Numbered from the stretch's first letter, positions 1 through 8,658 are shown. The stretch: DNA of 64,000 bases from Yeosuana marina (GCF_011762485.1 NZ_JAAKGI010000001.1:310001-374000); one strand, 5' to 3'. A program made the numbers and translations. The notes: a model not told the origin generated them from the sequence alone.

Positions 1-125
1 ATTTTATAATTCGCAGGACGTGTTTTAATAACAGTTACGGTTTCTGGTCTAGTAACTACTCTGGTTGCACATGACGATACACTAATCATGCAAATAGCTG
101 ATAATAAAATAAGAAGTGTTCTCAT
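1..125 (-). CDS. putative lipoprotein, N-terminal part (cut by window edge)
   Basis: The reading frame runs on the minus strand from an ATG at 123-125 off the left end, giving 41 residues. It begins with a short positive/hydrophobic stretch (MRTLLILLSAICMISVSSC) that ends in a lipobox-like V-S-S-C, so the mature protein should start at Cys19 and be lipid-anchored. The mature start is rich in Arg, Thr and Val. Only the N-terminus is present, so no family can be assigned. The gene faces away from the thioesterase gene's 3' end and lies directly downstream of it on the same strand. Confidence 0.6.
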   Translation of the reverse strand, partial: MRTLLILLSAICMISVSSCATRVVTRPETVTVIKTRPANYK

Positions 126-175
126 AGGTTTAAATATTTTTAACTATAAGACTTCTAAGGAATAAAAAAGTTTAA

Positions 176-688
176 TTATACGAACAATGCCTTTAGTTCT
201 GTCGCATCATTTGGTTTTATTTTTCCGGCCAATAACAAGCTTAATTGTTTTCTGCGCAGGGCAGCTTCATAACGTTCCTTTTCAAGTTTAGTTTCAGGAG
301 TTATTTCTGGGACTTCTACTGGTTTTCCAGTCTCATCAACAGCCACAAACGTATAAATAGCCTCATTGGCTTTGGTTCTGGCACCAGATTCTCTATCTTC
401 AATCCAAACATCAATAAATATTTCCATAGACGTTTTAAAAGCACGAGACACTTTAGCTTCAACAGAAACCACACTTCCTAAGGGAACCGCTCTATTAAAT
501 GCTACGTGGTTAACTGAGGCTGTAACCACTATGCGTCTGGAGTGTCTTCTGGCTGAAATACTAGCCGCTCTATCCATGCGAGCCAATAGTTCGCCACCAA
601 ATAAATTATTTAAAGGGTTCGTTTCTCCTGGAAGAACCAAATCGGTCATTATAGTTTTGGATTGTTCAGGTGTCTTTACGTGCATCAT
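176..688 (-). CDS. acyl-CoA thioesterase, hot-dog fold (YciA/BACH type)
   Basis: Cytosolic hydrolase of fatty acyl-CoA thioesters. The 170-residue length fits a single hot-dog domain. The N-terminal block has the family signature (N24-P-L-N-N-L-F-G-G-E), followed by D39 in a helix (L-L-A-R-M-D), the usual Asn/Asp active-site pair. The C-terminal 40 residues are a charged helix typical of bacterial members. Two ATGs open the frame (686-688 and 683-685); either may be used. A TAnnTTTG promoter element lies at 706-713, 17 nt upstream. Substrate chain length cannot be read from sequence. Confidence 0.9.
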   Translation of the reverse strand: MMHVKTPEQSKTIMTDLVLPGETNPLNNLFGGELLARMDRAASISARRHSRRIVVTASVNHVAFNRAVPLGSVVSVEAKVSRAFKTSMEIFIDVWIEDRESGARTKANEAIYTFVAVDETGKPVEVPEITPETKLEKERYEAALRRKQLSLLLAGKIKPNDATELKALFV

Positions 689-705
689 GTTTTTTTATGT
701 TGGTG

Positions 706-713
706 CAAAGGTA
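706..713 (-). promoter_or_regulatory. -7 promoter element (TACCTTTG) of the thioesterase gene
   Basis: Exact match to the Bacteroidota -7 consensus TAnnTTTG on the minus strand, 17 nt before the start codon. No clear -33 TTG was identified. Confidence 0.5.
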
Positions 714-794
714 AAACGATTTTAGGATTTAATATAATTTATAAGGAGTCTAGTATTGCTAGCAACTAATTTCCTTAAAAAAGAAAAAGAAGGA

Positions 795-1733
795 TTAATC
801 TAATTCCTTAACAAGCAACCAAGCATCTTTATTACTGGTTTGTCTAATTTTTCGGATGGCAACAAGTGCTTCTTCACCAGTTTCATAGCTAGCGTAAACA
901 ACTTCATGCAAGCCATATTTGTTAACACCAATTTTTCTAGGGTTATAGCCTTCTGCTTTTAATTGTTCGATTTTTTTATCGCAATTTTCTTCAATTCTAA
1001 AAGCTCCCGCTACGATATGATAATTACCTGTTTGCTTTTTTACATTGAATGTAACTGCTGGAAGTGGATTATCAATAACAAAAGTGGCTTCCTGGATTTT
1101 ATTATCTAATTGGTGAAAGGCTTCCTCTTGGGCTAATTGATTATGCGTTTCAATTTGATTCACATAATAGTGAGACGCTGCAAAACCGCCTAGTGATAAA
1201 GCAATAACAGCTACGGCTGCATATTTTAAATAAGGAATTGATTTACGTTTTTCGGGTGTAAACGCAATAGTAGTTTCTTTTTCAATAGTTTCAACGGTGT
1301 CGCTGTAAAATTCTCTAGTTATAGCAGGTGATACAAATTGCGATAAACCAAAAGCATCCGTTAAATAATTAAGATTATAAGACGGTTCAAACACAATTTT
1401 CCCTTCACTATTCAAAACAATATCACCAATATTTTTAAAGGTAAGTGTTTCGCCTTGTGCTAAAAGAGCTTTTAATGTTTTAACGCGCTTGTGAATTTTT
1501 TTAGAGGCGACTTCAAAAGGTATTTTTTCAACATCAGCTATATAATGCGCTAGTAAACCGTCATTCTTTTGAATTTGTTCATTAAAAGAAATTGTTTTTT
1601 TTGGCGGATAAAACGCATGGGTAGAATCATTAATACTTGCAGAGACGCGTTGCGTTAAAAAAGCACCAAATTCTGGGACGGTAACACATTCGTATCTGTA
1701 TAATAAATCGCTGATGTAGGTTTCTAGTTGCAT
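795..1733 (-). CDS. HU-CCDC81 / SPOR domain membrane protein
   Basis: 312 residues. The first ~150 resemble the tandem HU-type (HU-CCDC81_bac) domains of Bacteroidota, with 'VPEFGAFL' near the start. A single membrane helix follows at about 168-190. The last ~77 residues are a SPOR domain ('NYHIVAGAF...'), which in other proteins binds denuded peptidoglycan at division sites. The inferred topology is a cytoplasmic HU-like part and a periplasmic SPOR part, so a role linking the cytoplasm to septal cell wall is likely but unproven. A -7 element (1739-1746) is only 5 nt upstream of the ATG, suggesting a very short or absent leader. Confidence 0.85.
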   Translation of the reverse strand: MQLETYISDLLYRYECVTVPEFGAFLTQRVSASINDSTHAFYPPKKTISFNEQIQKNDGLLAHYIADVEKIPFEVASKKIHKRVKTLKALLAQGETLTFKNIGDIVLNSEGKIVFEPSYNLNYLTDAFGLSQFVSPAITREFYSDTVETIEKETTIAFTPEKRKSIPYLKYAAVAVIALSLGGFAASHYYVNQIETHNQLAQEEAFHQLDNKIQEATFVIDNPLPAVTFNVKKQTGNYHIVAGAFRIEENCDKKIEQLKAEGYNPRKIGVNKYGLHEVVYASYETGEEALVAIRKIRQTSNKDAWLLVKELD

Positions 1734-1738
1734 AGAAA

Positions 1739-1746
1739 CAAAGTTA
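1739..1746 (-). promoter_or_regulatory. -7 element (TAACTTTG) almost touching the SPOR gene start
   Basis: Exact TAnnTTTG match on the minus strand, ending 5 nt before the ATG of the SPOR gene. If used, transcription would start at or next to the A of ATG, making a leaderless mRNA. Confidence 0.45.
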
Positions 1747-1837
1747 AAAAATTATACTTTTAGATAACATTTTAGCAAAACTATTTATTAACAGCGCAAA
1801 AATTACTTACTTGTATGCTTAAAATGAAAATGTTAGG

Positions 1838-2941
1838 ATGACAGAAAACGATTTACTTTATACATTGGCTTTGCAAAATGTTTCTAAAATTGGTGATATT
1901 ACAGCCAAAAAACTTATTAGACATTGTGGTACGGCAGAAGCAGTTTTTAAAGAGAAAAGACAAAATCTTTTAAAAATTGATGGCATTGGAAGCATATTGA
2001 TTAATGATTTATTTGAATCGAATCACCAAAAAGTAGCAAATGATGAGCTAAATTATATTAAAGAGAATCAAATTAAAGTGCTCTATTTTGAAGACGACGA
2101 TTATCCTGAAAAATTAAAGCATTGTATTGATGGACCTGTTGTATTATTTCAATCGGGAAATATTAATTTAAAACAACAACACATAATAAGTATTGTCGGA
2201 ACACGGAAAATAACGACGCAAGGCATCGCATTTTGCGAAAATTTGGTTGAACAACTGACACCTTATAATCCTGTTATTGTATCTGGATTTGCCTACGGAA
2301 CAGATATTGCCGCTCATAAGGCAGCTTTAAAACACAATCTTCAAACCGTTGGTTGTTTAGCACATGGTCTTAATCAAATATATCCCAAAGTGCATAAAAA
2401 GTATGTGGCTGATATTGAAAACAACGGCGGATTTTTTACAGATTTTTGTAGCAGTGATGTGTTCGATAAAAATAATTTTTTAAAAAGAAATAGAATTATT
2501 GCAGGTTTGAGTGAAGCTACTATTGTTATTGAATCTGCTGAAAGAGGTGGCAGTTTAGTAACTGCGGATATCGCTAATTCGTATAACAGAGACGTGTTTG
2601 CTGTTCCAGGTAGAACAACAGATTCGCAAAGTATAGGTTGTAATAACCTCATTAAATATCAAAAAGCACATTTACTTTCCAATGCGTTAGATGTACCGTA
2701 TATATTAAATTGGCAGTTGGAAGATAAACAAAAACCGAGCGTTCAAAAGCAATTGTTTGTGGAGTTAGACGGCCAAGAAAAGGTGATTTACAAGTATCTT
2801 AAAGAGCATGATAAACAACAGTTGGATACCATTGCCTTAAATTGCAATATGCCTATTTTTAAAGTAGCGGGCGTGTTATTGAATATGGAACTTAAAGGTG
2901 TTATTAGGCCGTTACCGGGTAAACTATTTGAGCTTATTTAA
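1838..2941 (+). CDS. dprA: DNA-processing protein DprA
   Basis: Loads RecA onto incoming single-stranded DNA during natural transformation. The 367 residues show the usual order. First is a helix-hairpin-helix/SAM-like N-terminus ('VSKIGDITAKKLIRHCG'). Next is the Rossmann-like core with 'SIVGTRKIT', 'VSGFAYGTDIAAHKAAL', 'RNRIIAGLS' and 'ERGGSLVTADIA'. Last is a C-terminal winged-helix-like segment. Length is normal for the family. Divergent from the SPOR gene; its 3' end overlaps a small convergent membrane-protein gene by 18 nt. Confidence 0.95.
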   Translation: MTENDLLYTLALQNVSKIGDITAKKLIRHCGTAEAVFKEKRQNLLKIDGIGSILINDLFESNHQKVANDELNYIKENQIKVLYFEDDDYPEKLKHCIDGPVVLFQSGNINLKQQHIISIVGTRKITTQGIAFCENLVEQLTPYNPVIVSGFAYGTDIAAHKAALKHNLQTVGCLAHGLNQIYPKVHKKYVADIENNGGFFTDFCSSDVFDKNNFLKRNRIIAGLSEATIVIESAERGGSLVTADIANSYNRDVFAVPGRTTDSQSIGCNNLIKYQKAHLLSNALDVPYILNWQLEDKQKPSVQKQLFVELDGQEKVIYKYLKEHDKQQLDTIALNCNMPIFKVAGVLLNMELKGVIRPLPGKLFELI

Positions 2942-3100
2942 CTTTTTATACTCAAGAAAAAAGTTAATGATCAAGGCGACAATGATTAGAGATCCAATTA
3001 TCACAATCCAATTATTGCCTTTATCTGAAAGGAACTGAGATATAATCATAAATAGTTGTGAGGTAATCATTAAAACGGTAAACCAAACGAGCTTTTTCAT
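2924..3100 (-). CDS. small two-helix membrane protein (58 aa)
   Basis: An ATG at 3098-3100 opens a 58-codon minus-strand frame ending at TAG 2924-2926, inside the end of dprA. The product starts MKKLVWFTVLM and has two hydrophobic helices (about 3-22 and 31-48) separated by a polar turn (SDKGNN), with a Lys-rich C-terminus (YKKLNKLK). The pattern of helix-loop-helix with a positive tail is what a real small inner-membrane protein looks like. No family is recognised and the call rests on composition alone. Confidence 0.55.
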   Translation of the reverse strand: MKKLVWFTVLMITSQLFMIISQFLSDKGNNWIVIIGSLIIVALIINFFLEYKKLNKLK

Positions 3101-3189
3101 AGTTGTTTATGGTTTGGAAAGTGGTTAGGCATTTAATTTATTGACGAGGGTAGTATTGATAATTAATTAGTTGTTAGCCTATGTAATTT

Positions 3190-4353
3190 CTAACCTCTAA
3201 TATATTTCTTTAAATCAGAATTCAGCATTTCTTTTAGCTCTTTTTCATTTCCTAGAGTTGTTTCAGTAAATAACAATCCAAATGCAGGATATGTGTTAAA
3301 ATCGAATTTTCTAACAACTAAAACATGTTCTAAATCTTGTTGAAGCATATCAAAATCAAAATATGAAATTTCGGAGGGTTTAATACCTGAATTATTATCT
3401 AACAAAATAATGCTGTAAATTTTATCTTTCTTGGTTTTGAAAATTTCATCCCAATTCGGTTTTTTATTTTGAATAAAATATTCATAAGAGTTAAAATCAA
3501 AAGCATACCACGAAAGGTCTCCAGTGGTGCACCAACCTCCAAATCGCTGTGGGTTTATTTCTATAGGTTTTATCACTCCTTTTTCATCAATTCTTACTTC
3601 AACATGCAAAGGAAAGTTTTTCAAATCAGCTTTTTCTCCTATAGGTTTTAAAAACGTTTCAATGGGTTCTTTATACTTGCGAATGATGCTTTGAGAGGTG
3701 GAATAAATGCGGTCACTTACATCAGTACTAGAAGAAAATACATGATGCATAATATTTAGAATAACGACTTCTCCACTAGCATTAAAATAGGCATCTATGG
3801 CAAATTCTTCTCCTTCTATAAATTCCTCTATAATAAACGTAGAAGCATCCATAACATCTTTAGGGTAAATGCTTTTTAGATTATCATAGTTTAATTCTTT
3901 TTGGGCGGCATACCAATCGGATTTGTTATGTATTATATGCACGCCGATACTAAAAAACCCTAATGATGGCTTAATAACAAATGGTAGTTTTAAGTCATCA
4001 ATATCTAAGGTTTGAATATCATCTAATTTAATTTTTCTAAACAAGAAGTTAGGAAACAGCTCTTTAGTTAGTTCTCTAAATTTAAGTTTGTCCTTAAATA
4101 ATCTTATTTGGTTAGGTAGCTTAGTTTCTTTTAGATTGTTGAAAACCCATGTTAATGCATTTTCAGAATTTGTATAAATAAGAGGGTTTGAATTGTTTAT
4201 AATTTTGTGTTTCGCATCATTTTCAGAAATCCAATTCAAAGCATCATCATTAATCATTGACTTTGCTTCTTTAGTAGAAATAATTTCGAAATTATTGTCC
4301 TTAATAGTTTTTAAAAGAAAATCTGAAATATATGGTTTGTCTATAAGTATCAT
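3190..4353 (-). CDS. ATP-grasp domain protein (carboxylate-amine ligase-like)
   Basis: 387 residues. A pre-ATP-grasp N-terminal region of ~95 residues precedes an ATP-grasp fold. Visible features are 'LPFVIKPSLGFFSIGV' (ATP-binding Lys strand), 'IIEEFIEGEEFAIDAYF' near residue 175 (adenine/ribose-binding hinge) and 'EINPQRFGG' near residue 262 (Mg-binding Glu/Asn). Such enzymes make acyl-phosphate intermediates and join a carboxylate to an amine or thiol. The substrate is unknown; relatives include L-amino acid ligases. It stands alone, with no biosynthetic neighbours to suggest a product. Confidence 0.8.
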   Translation of the reverse strand: MILIDKPYISDFLLKTIKDNNFEIISTKEAKSMINDDALNWISENDAKHKIINNSNPLIYTNSENALTWVFNNLKETKLPNQIRLFKDKLKFRELTKELFPNFLFRKIKLDDIQTLDIDDLKLPFVIKPSLGFFSIGVHIIHNKSDWYAAQKELNYDNLKSIYPKDVMDASTFIIEEFIEGEEFAIDAYFNASGEVVILNIMHHVFSSSTDVSDRIYSTSQSIIRKYKEPIETFLKPIGEKADLKNFPLHVEVRIDEKGVIKPIEINPQRFGGWCTTGDLSWYAFDFNSYEYFIQNKKPNWDEIFKTKKDKIYSIILLDNNSGIKPSEISYFDFDMLQQDLEHVLVVRKFDFNTYPAFGLLFTETTLGNEKELKEMLNSDLKKYIRG

Positions 4354-4444
4354 GTTTTATTAAGGCTTGTAGTTATTTTTCCGACAAAATATATGTCGTT
4401 TTTAGGAAACGTCATTTAGGAATTACCAAAATGATAGCAACATG

Positions 4445-5413
4445 TTAATAGCCAGCTTTTTCTCTTACTCTTTTTAAAACATCATCAGCAACTAATTTTG
4501 CTTTTTCAGCCCCTAAAGTCAAGGCTTTATCAATTTCGTTGAGGTTATTCATGTAATAGTTATAACGCTCACGTTGTTTTGCAAATTTTTCAACTATTAG
4601 CTCAAATAACGCTTGTTTAGCATGACCATAACCATAATTACCGTTTTCATAATTGGCTTTCATCGTTTCAATTTGTTCTGTGTTAGCCAACAAACTGTAT
4701 ATAGCAAAACAGTTACACGTTTTCCAGTCTTTAGGCTCTTCAAGAGGCGTACTGTCTGTTTGAATAGACATAATTTGCTTGCGTAGTTTTTTATCATCTA
4801 AAAAGAGATTGATGATGTTTCCTCTACTTTTACTCATTTTTTCACCATCTGTTCCTGGAATTAGCATGGTGTTTTCTTGAATTTTTCCTTCGGGAAGCAC
4901 AAAGGTTTCGCCCATTTTAGCATGAAAACGAGATGCTACATCTCGTGTCATTTCTATATGCTGCAATTGATCTTTCCCTACGGGGACAATATTAGCATCA
5001 TACAATAAAATATCTGCAGCCATAAGCATTGGATAGGTAAATAAGCCTGCATTAACATCATCCAATCTATCGGCTTTATCTTTAAAACCGTGTGCTAACG
5101 TTAAACGTTGATATGGGAAAAAGCAACTTAAATACCAAGATAGTTCCGTTACTTGAGGCACATCACTTTGTCTGTAAAACACTGTTTTCTCTATATCTAG
5201 ACCAAAAGCTAACCATGTTGCAGCTACAGAATAGGTGTTGTATCTTAATGTTTCAGCATCTTTTATTTGTGTAAGTGTATGAAGGTTTGCAATAAAAAGG
5301 AACGAATCATTTTCAGGGGTATTAGCCATTTCAATAGCTGGAAGAATTGCGCCTAAAATATTTCCTAAATGTGGTGTTCCTGTACTTTGTATACCTGTAA
5401 GTATTCTTGCCAT
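4445..5413 (-). CDS. trpS: tryptophanyl-tRNA synthetase
   Basis: Charges tRNA-Trp. Class I synthetase of 322 residues, the normal bacterial size. The HIGH-type motif is G12-T-P-H-L-G-N, and the KMSKS loop is 'GEKMSKSRGN' near residue 192. The segment 'AADILLYDANIVPVGKDQLQH' region is the Trp-pocket signature. A -7 element lies at 5432-5439, 18 nt upstream. It is separated from the upstream small membrane-protein gene by a strong terminator. Confidence 0.97.
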   Translation of the reverse strand: MARILTGIQSTGTPHLGNILGAILPAIEMANTPENDSFLFIANLHTLTQIKDAETLRYNTYSVAATWLAFGLDIEKTVFYRQSDVPQVTELSWYLSCFFPYQRLTLAHGFKDKADRLDDVNAGLFTYPMLMAADILLYDANIVPVGKDQLQHIEMTRDVASRFHAKMGETFVLPEGKIQENTMLIPGTDGEKMSKSRGNIINLFLDDKKLRKQIMSIQTDSTPLEEPKDWKTCNCFAIYSLLANTEQIETMKANYENGNYGYGHAKQALFELIVEKFAKQRERYNYYMNNLNEIDKALTLGAEKAKLVADDVLKRVREKAGY

Positions 5414-5431
5414 AATTTTTTATATAATGCG

Positions 5432-5439
5432 CAAATTTA
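5432..5439 (-). promoter_or_regulatory. -7 promoter element (TAAATTTG) of trpS
   Basis: Exact TAnnTTTG match on the minus strand, 18 nt from the trpS ATG and downstream of the terminator at 5461-5482, so trpS has its own promoter. Confidence 0.5.
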
Positions 5440-5456
5440 AAGATAAGTTATGCAAT

Positions 5457-5485
5457 AAAAAAAAGTGGCATGAGCCACTTTTATA
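5457..5485 (-). terminator. intrinsic terminator after the GlsB-like gene
   Basis: The stem AAAAGTGGC / GCCACTTTT (5461-5469 with 5474-5482, loop ATGA) is followed by a T-run when read on the minus strand. It lies 20 nt after the stop of the 80-aa membrane protein gene. Confidence 0.8.
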
Positions 5486-5502
5486 AAAAAGATAAAAAAG
5501 GA

Positions 5503-5745
5503 TTATTTTTTAAACAAACCTGCTATAAATAATATTAACGATGCACCAATAGCACCCGTTAAAATATCTCCAATAAGACCGTGCATAAGAGAAATACCTA
5601 AGGTAGCAAACAACCAGTTTCCTACGATACCTCCAATGATACCAATAATAATGTTTAGTAGGAGACCAAAACCGCCGCCTTTCATTAATTTACCTGCTAG
5701 CCAACCAGTAATTGCACCTATTAATAACGAATAAAGTAAACCCAT
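5503..5745 (-). CDS. GlsB/YeaQ/YmgE family membrane protein
   Basis: 80 residues made of three hydrophobic helices with glycine-zipper patterning. It starts MGLLYSLLIGAITGWLAGKLMKGGGFG, and the 'GWLAGKLMKGGGFG' block is the family hallmark (transglycosylase-associated / stress-response membrane protein). Located in the inner membrane; the molecular role is unknown in any species. Single-gene unit with its own terminator. Confidence 0.85.
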   Translation of the reverse strand: MGLLYSLLIGAITGWLAGKLMKGGGFGLLLNIIIGIIGGIVGNWLFATLGISLMHGLIGDILTGAIGASLILFIAGLFKK

Positions 5746-5795
5746 ATTTAAAATTATAAAATTAATATCTATTAAAGATAATCAATTTATAATAG

Positions 5796-5803
5796 TATTT
5801 TTG
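5796..5803 (+). promoter_or_regulatory. -7 element (TATTTTTG) just before the PlsC-like start
   Basis: Exact TAnnTTTG match that ends 6 nt before the ATG at 5810. It overlaps the TTG at 5801, which argues against TTG 5801 as the start codon and suggests a leaderless or nearly leaderless mRNA. Confidence 0.45.
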
Positions 5804-5809
5804 AGAGGC

Positions 5810-6538
5810 ATGAAGATATTTAAATACATATTTTGGGTTCTATACCGAGTTTGGTTTTATATACTTGTTATAATTCCGATTATAATTTTGTTTCCTATTT
5901 TGTTTATTTCTATATTAAAAGAAACATGGTATCCTTACTTTTTTAAATTAGCGCGTTTTTGGGCTCAATTTATTTTAATAGGTATGGGCTTTAAGGTTAA
6001 AGTTGAAGCGCATCAAATTCCTGAAAAAGACAAAAGCTATATGTTTATAGCTAACCATACCTCTATGGCAGATGTTATGCTCATGCTTGCTGTAATAAAA
6101 AATCCGTTTGTATTTGTTGGAAAAAAAGAGCTAGGTAAAATTCCTCTTTTTGGTTTTTTTTATAAGCGTACTTGTATTTTGGTTGATAGAAGTTCCGCAA
6201 AAAGTAGACAAGCTGTTTTTTTGCGAGCTCAAAAGCGCTTAAAATCAGGATTGAGCATTTGTATTTTTCCTGAAGGAGGCGTGCCTGAAGAACATATTGA
6301 ATTAGATACCTTTAAAGACGGTGCTTTTAGATTGGCTATAAATCACCATATTCCTGTTGTACCTTTAGTGTTTTTAGATAATAAAAAACGTTTTTCCTAT
6401 ACGTTTTTTAGTGGAGGACCAGGAAAAATGCGCGTGAAAATTCATAAATTTTTAGAGACAGGAAACTTAACTGTTAATGATACAAAAATCTTAAACAGTA
6501 AAGCAAGAATGATTATTTTAAACCAATTAAAAGTTTAA
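5810..6538 (+). CDS. 1-acyl-sn-glycerol-3-phosphate acyltransferase (PlsC family)
   Basis: Transfers a second acyl chain to lysophosphatidic acid in phospholipid synthesis at the inner membrane. 242 residues from ATG 5810 (a TTG at 5801 would add three residues but overlaps the likely -7 promoter element). The N-terminus has membrane helices at about 5-45. Catalytic H-x4-D is 'NHTSMAD' near residues 81-87, and the acyl-acceptor motif 'FPEGG' is near residue 152. A second paralog is at 42411-43148. Followed by a hairpin terminator. Confidence 0.9.
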   Translation: MKIFKYIFWVLYRVWFYILVIIPIIILFPILFISILKETWYPYFFKLARFWAQFILIGMGFKVKVEAHQIPEKDKSYMFIANHTSMADVMLMLAVIKNPFVFVGKKELGKIPLFGFFYKRTCILVDRSSAKSRQAVFLRAQKRLKSGLSICIFPEGGVPEEHIELDTFKDGAFRLAINHHIPVVPLVFLDNKKRFSYTFFSGGPGKMRVKIHKFLETGNLTVNDTKILNSKARMIILNQLKV

Positions 6539-6543
6539 AAAAC

Positions 6544-6575
6544 AAAAACTGCTCTTTGGGGAGAGCAGTTTTCTA
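6544..6575. terminator. bidirectional intrinsic terminator
   Basis: The stem AAAAACTGCTCT / AGAGCAGTTTT (6544-6555 with 6562-6572, loop TTGGGG) lies between the convergent PlsC-like and anti-sigma/barrel genes. Its T-rich flanks on both strands could serve both genes. Confidence 0.75.
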
Positions 6576-6625
6576 GATATTTCTCAAGAACTTACTCAAA
6601 AAAATATCGAGGCCTAACCAAAAAC

Positions 6626-8116
6626 CTAAAATTTAAATCCGATACCAGTATAAACTCCTATAATGTAAGGTTTAAAGTTACCAGATGTATTATTGAAAGT
6701 ATTGATTTGATATTTGAACAAAGGTTCTAAATTCAATTCAAACTTTTTTGTCATTTTATAATTAAGTCCTAAACCAAAATTAGCACTATAACTTATAGTG
6801 TTTAGATTAGTTGCTTTACCAATAAGTGTGCGTTCACCATTAAATTCTGAATATAATTTGTTGTTGTTCAGAAAAAACGAACTAAATCCACCGATAACAT
6901 TAACGCCTATTTTTTTATTGATTAAAGTGTATTCAATTTCTAAAGGAATTTCTATGTATCCTAATGATTGATTGATTGACGTATTGGACGTTTTAATAAA
7001 TGAGTTGCTTTTAGAAGCGTTAAGGCTTTCTTCACTAACAATAGATAATTGTGGAGCCCCATCGTTAGAGAGAGCAGGCTCAGCAGGTGCGATATTTTTA
7101 ATTGAAGAACTTGATCTTATGGCGCCAATAGATTCAAATACAACCACGTCATTTGTATTATATCCTAAGTTGACTTTGTTTATACCAGACCTAATTTTTA
7201 AATTTTTGGCAATAGTATATCCAGCAATAACGCCATAACTCATGTTAACTTCACCACTTTTAGAGTTGTTGTTAAATTGAGAATCCAGAGACGATCCTTT
7301 TCCAAGGCTATTAAAATATACAGGTGCTGCATTCGGGGTTAAACTCCATTTATTATTTGATGGATTTTCTTCTTCAACGCTGTTTTTTACTTCAGCTAAG
7401 ACTTCTTCAATTGAACGTGTTTTTGTTTCTGGAGTTGTAACGGTTGCAGAATCTACACGATTATTTTTTGCATCAGCAATTAAGACGCTATTAGTAATAA
7501 CTTCTTGTTTTTTAGTCGTGATGTCAATACTATTATTTGAATTATCAACGCTAGGTTCTGTCTTGCTTTTTTCTTTAGAAGCAACTGCTATAGAATTGTT
7601 TTTATCAATCAAAGGTGCTTGATTTACATCTTTTTTTGGTTTTTCAGTATTTGAGTTGTTTGTATTTAAACTTGATGCTTTTGATGAGGTATGAGCAATT
7701 GCTGATGATGAAGCTGAGTTAGTTGGTGTATTTTGTTCTTTTTTAATGTTTTTAACAGCTTCTTTCGTATTGTTTTTCGTGTTAGCATCATCATTATTAT
7801 TATTATGTTCTTGTTCAGCTTGCTTAAAATCATCTGCGCTGTTCGTTTTTGTTGGGGTTGCTTCTTTAGTATCTACAACTTGATTTGTTGGTGTAACAGT
7901 AGTTGTGCCATTAAAATAAATACCACCTATTGTTAGAAATAATAGCAATAGTGCAGCAACACCTGCATAGCGCCACCAAATAGGAATGACTCTATTTTTT
8001 TTCTTCTTTTGGTTTAATTGAGCTTCAATGGTATCCCAAACAGCATCACTAGGAGCAACTTCAAAATCTTTAAAGTGTTCCTGAAATACTCTGTCTATAT
8101 GTTTTTTCTCTTTCAT
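6626..8116 (-). CDS. membrane protein with anti-sigma-like N-terminus and PorT-type outer-membrane barrel
   Basis: 496 residues in three parts. Residues 1-46 are a charged cytoplasmic segment ('FEVAPSDAVWDTIEAQL', typical of Bacteroidota anti-sigma-like proteins). A membrane helix follows at 47-68. Residues ~70-255 are a low-complexity Asn/Lys/Ser/Thr linker. The C-terminal ~230 residues look like an eight-strand PorT/OmpW-like outer-membrane beta-barrel, ending in aromatic 'YTGIGFKF'. The gene overlaps the upstream sigma factor by 4 nt (ATGA), so both are co-translated, and it probably restrains that sigma factor. A protein spanning both membranes through a disordered linker is inferred from the sequence. 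Confidence 0.75.
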   Translation of the reverse strand: MKEKKHIDRVFQEHFKDFEVAPSDAVWDTIEAQLNQKKKKNRVIPIWWRYAGVAALLLLFLTIGGIYFNGTTTVTPTNQVVDTKEATPTKTNSADDFKQAEQEHNNNNDDANTKNNTKEAVKNIKKEQNTPTNSASSSAIAHTSSKASSLNTNNSNTEKPKKDVNQAPLIDKNNSIAVASKEKSKTEPSVDNSNNSIDITTKKQEVITNSVLIADAKNNRVDSATVTTPETKTRSIEEVLAEVKNSVEEENPSNNKWSLTPNAAPVYFNSLGKGSSLDSQFNNNSKSGEVNMSYGVIAGYTIAKNLKIRSGINKVNLGYNTNDVVVFESIGAIRSSSSIKNIAPAEPALSNDGAPQLSIVSEESLNASKSNSFIKTSNTSINQSLGYIEIPLEIEYTLINKKIGVNVIGGFSSFFLNNNKLYSEFNGERTLIGKATNLNTISYSANFGLGLNYKMTKKFELNLEPLFKYQINTFNNTSGNFKPYIIGVYTGIGFKF

Positions 8117-8658
8117 TGTAACGATTGTAAATGTCTTGTTACTTTATAATCTTCAATGGTTTTCTTCAATATCTGTCTAGCTCGTGCTAGATTCGATTTT
8201 GAGGTACCTACATTTATTTTCAGCATCTCAGCAATATCTTTATGAGAATAATCATCCAAAACATACAGGTTAAAAACCAATCTGTAACGGTCTGGTAATT
8301 CCTGAATAATCTTTAAAAGATAATCAATAGAGACATCATCTTCATCAATATCTAATTCAATATCTTCGGTAATATCTTCGTTAATAATGTCAAAAACCTT
8401 TTCATTTCGGTACCGTTGTAAAACGGTATTTATAGTAATTCTTTTTAACCAACCTTCAAAAGAACCTTTGTGTTTATACTGCTCGATTTTTTTGAAAATA
8501 GTTAAGAAGGCATCCTGCAAATTATCTTCCGCCTCCACATAATTTCTGGAATACTTTAAGCTAATCGAAAATAGTTTACCCGAAAAGAGTTTATATAGTT
8601 CGCTTTGAGCTTGAGTATTGTTATTCTTACAATTTTCTATGAGTTGTTTTAAACCCAA
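8113..8658 (-). CDS. RNA polymerase sigma factor, ECF family
   Basis: 181 residues with region 2 ('AEDNLQDAFLTIFKKIEQYKHKGSFEGWLKRI' region) and region 4 ('LPDRYRLVFNLYVLDDYSHKDIAEML...GTSKSNLARARQIL'), and no regions 1 or 3. An acidic insert (ITEDIELDIDEDD) joins them. It directs transcription of an unknown extracytoplasmic-stress regulon. It overlaps the downstream anti-sigma/barrel gene by 4 nt, the normal layout for a sigma/anti-sigma pair. Confidence 0.92.
   Translation of the reverse strand: MGLKQLIENCKNNNTQAQSELYKLFSGKLFSISLKYSRNYVEAEDNLQDAFLTIFKKIEQYKHKGSFEGWLKRITINTVLQRYRNEKVFDIINEDITEDIELDIDEDDVSIDYLLKIIQELPDRYRLVFNLYVLDDYSHKDIAEMLKINVGTSKSNLARARQILKKTIEDYKVTRHLQSLQ

Noticed and set aside
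7733..7936. Plus-strand ORF opposite the low-complexity linker of the anti-sigma/barrel gene
   Set aside because: A hydrophobic shadow of the Asn/Lys-rich coding strand; no ribosome site and no family.
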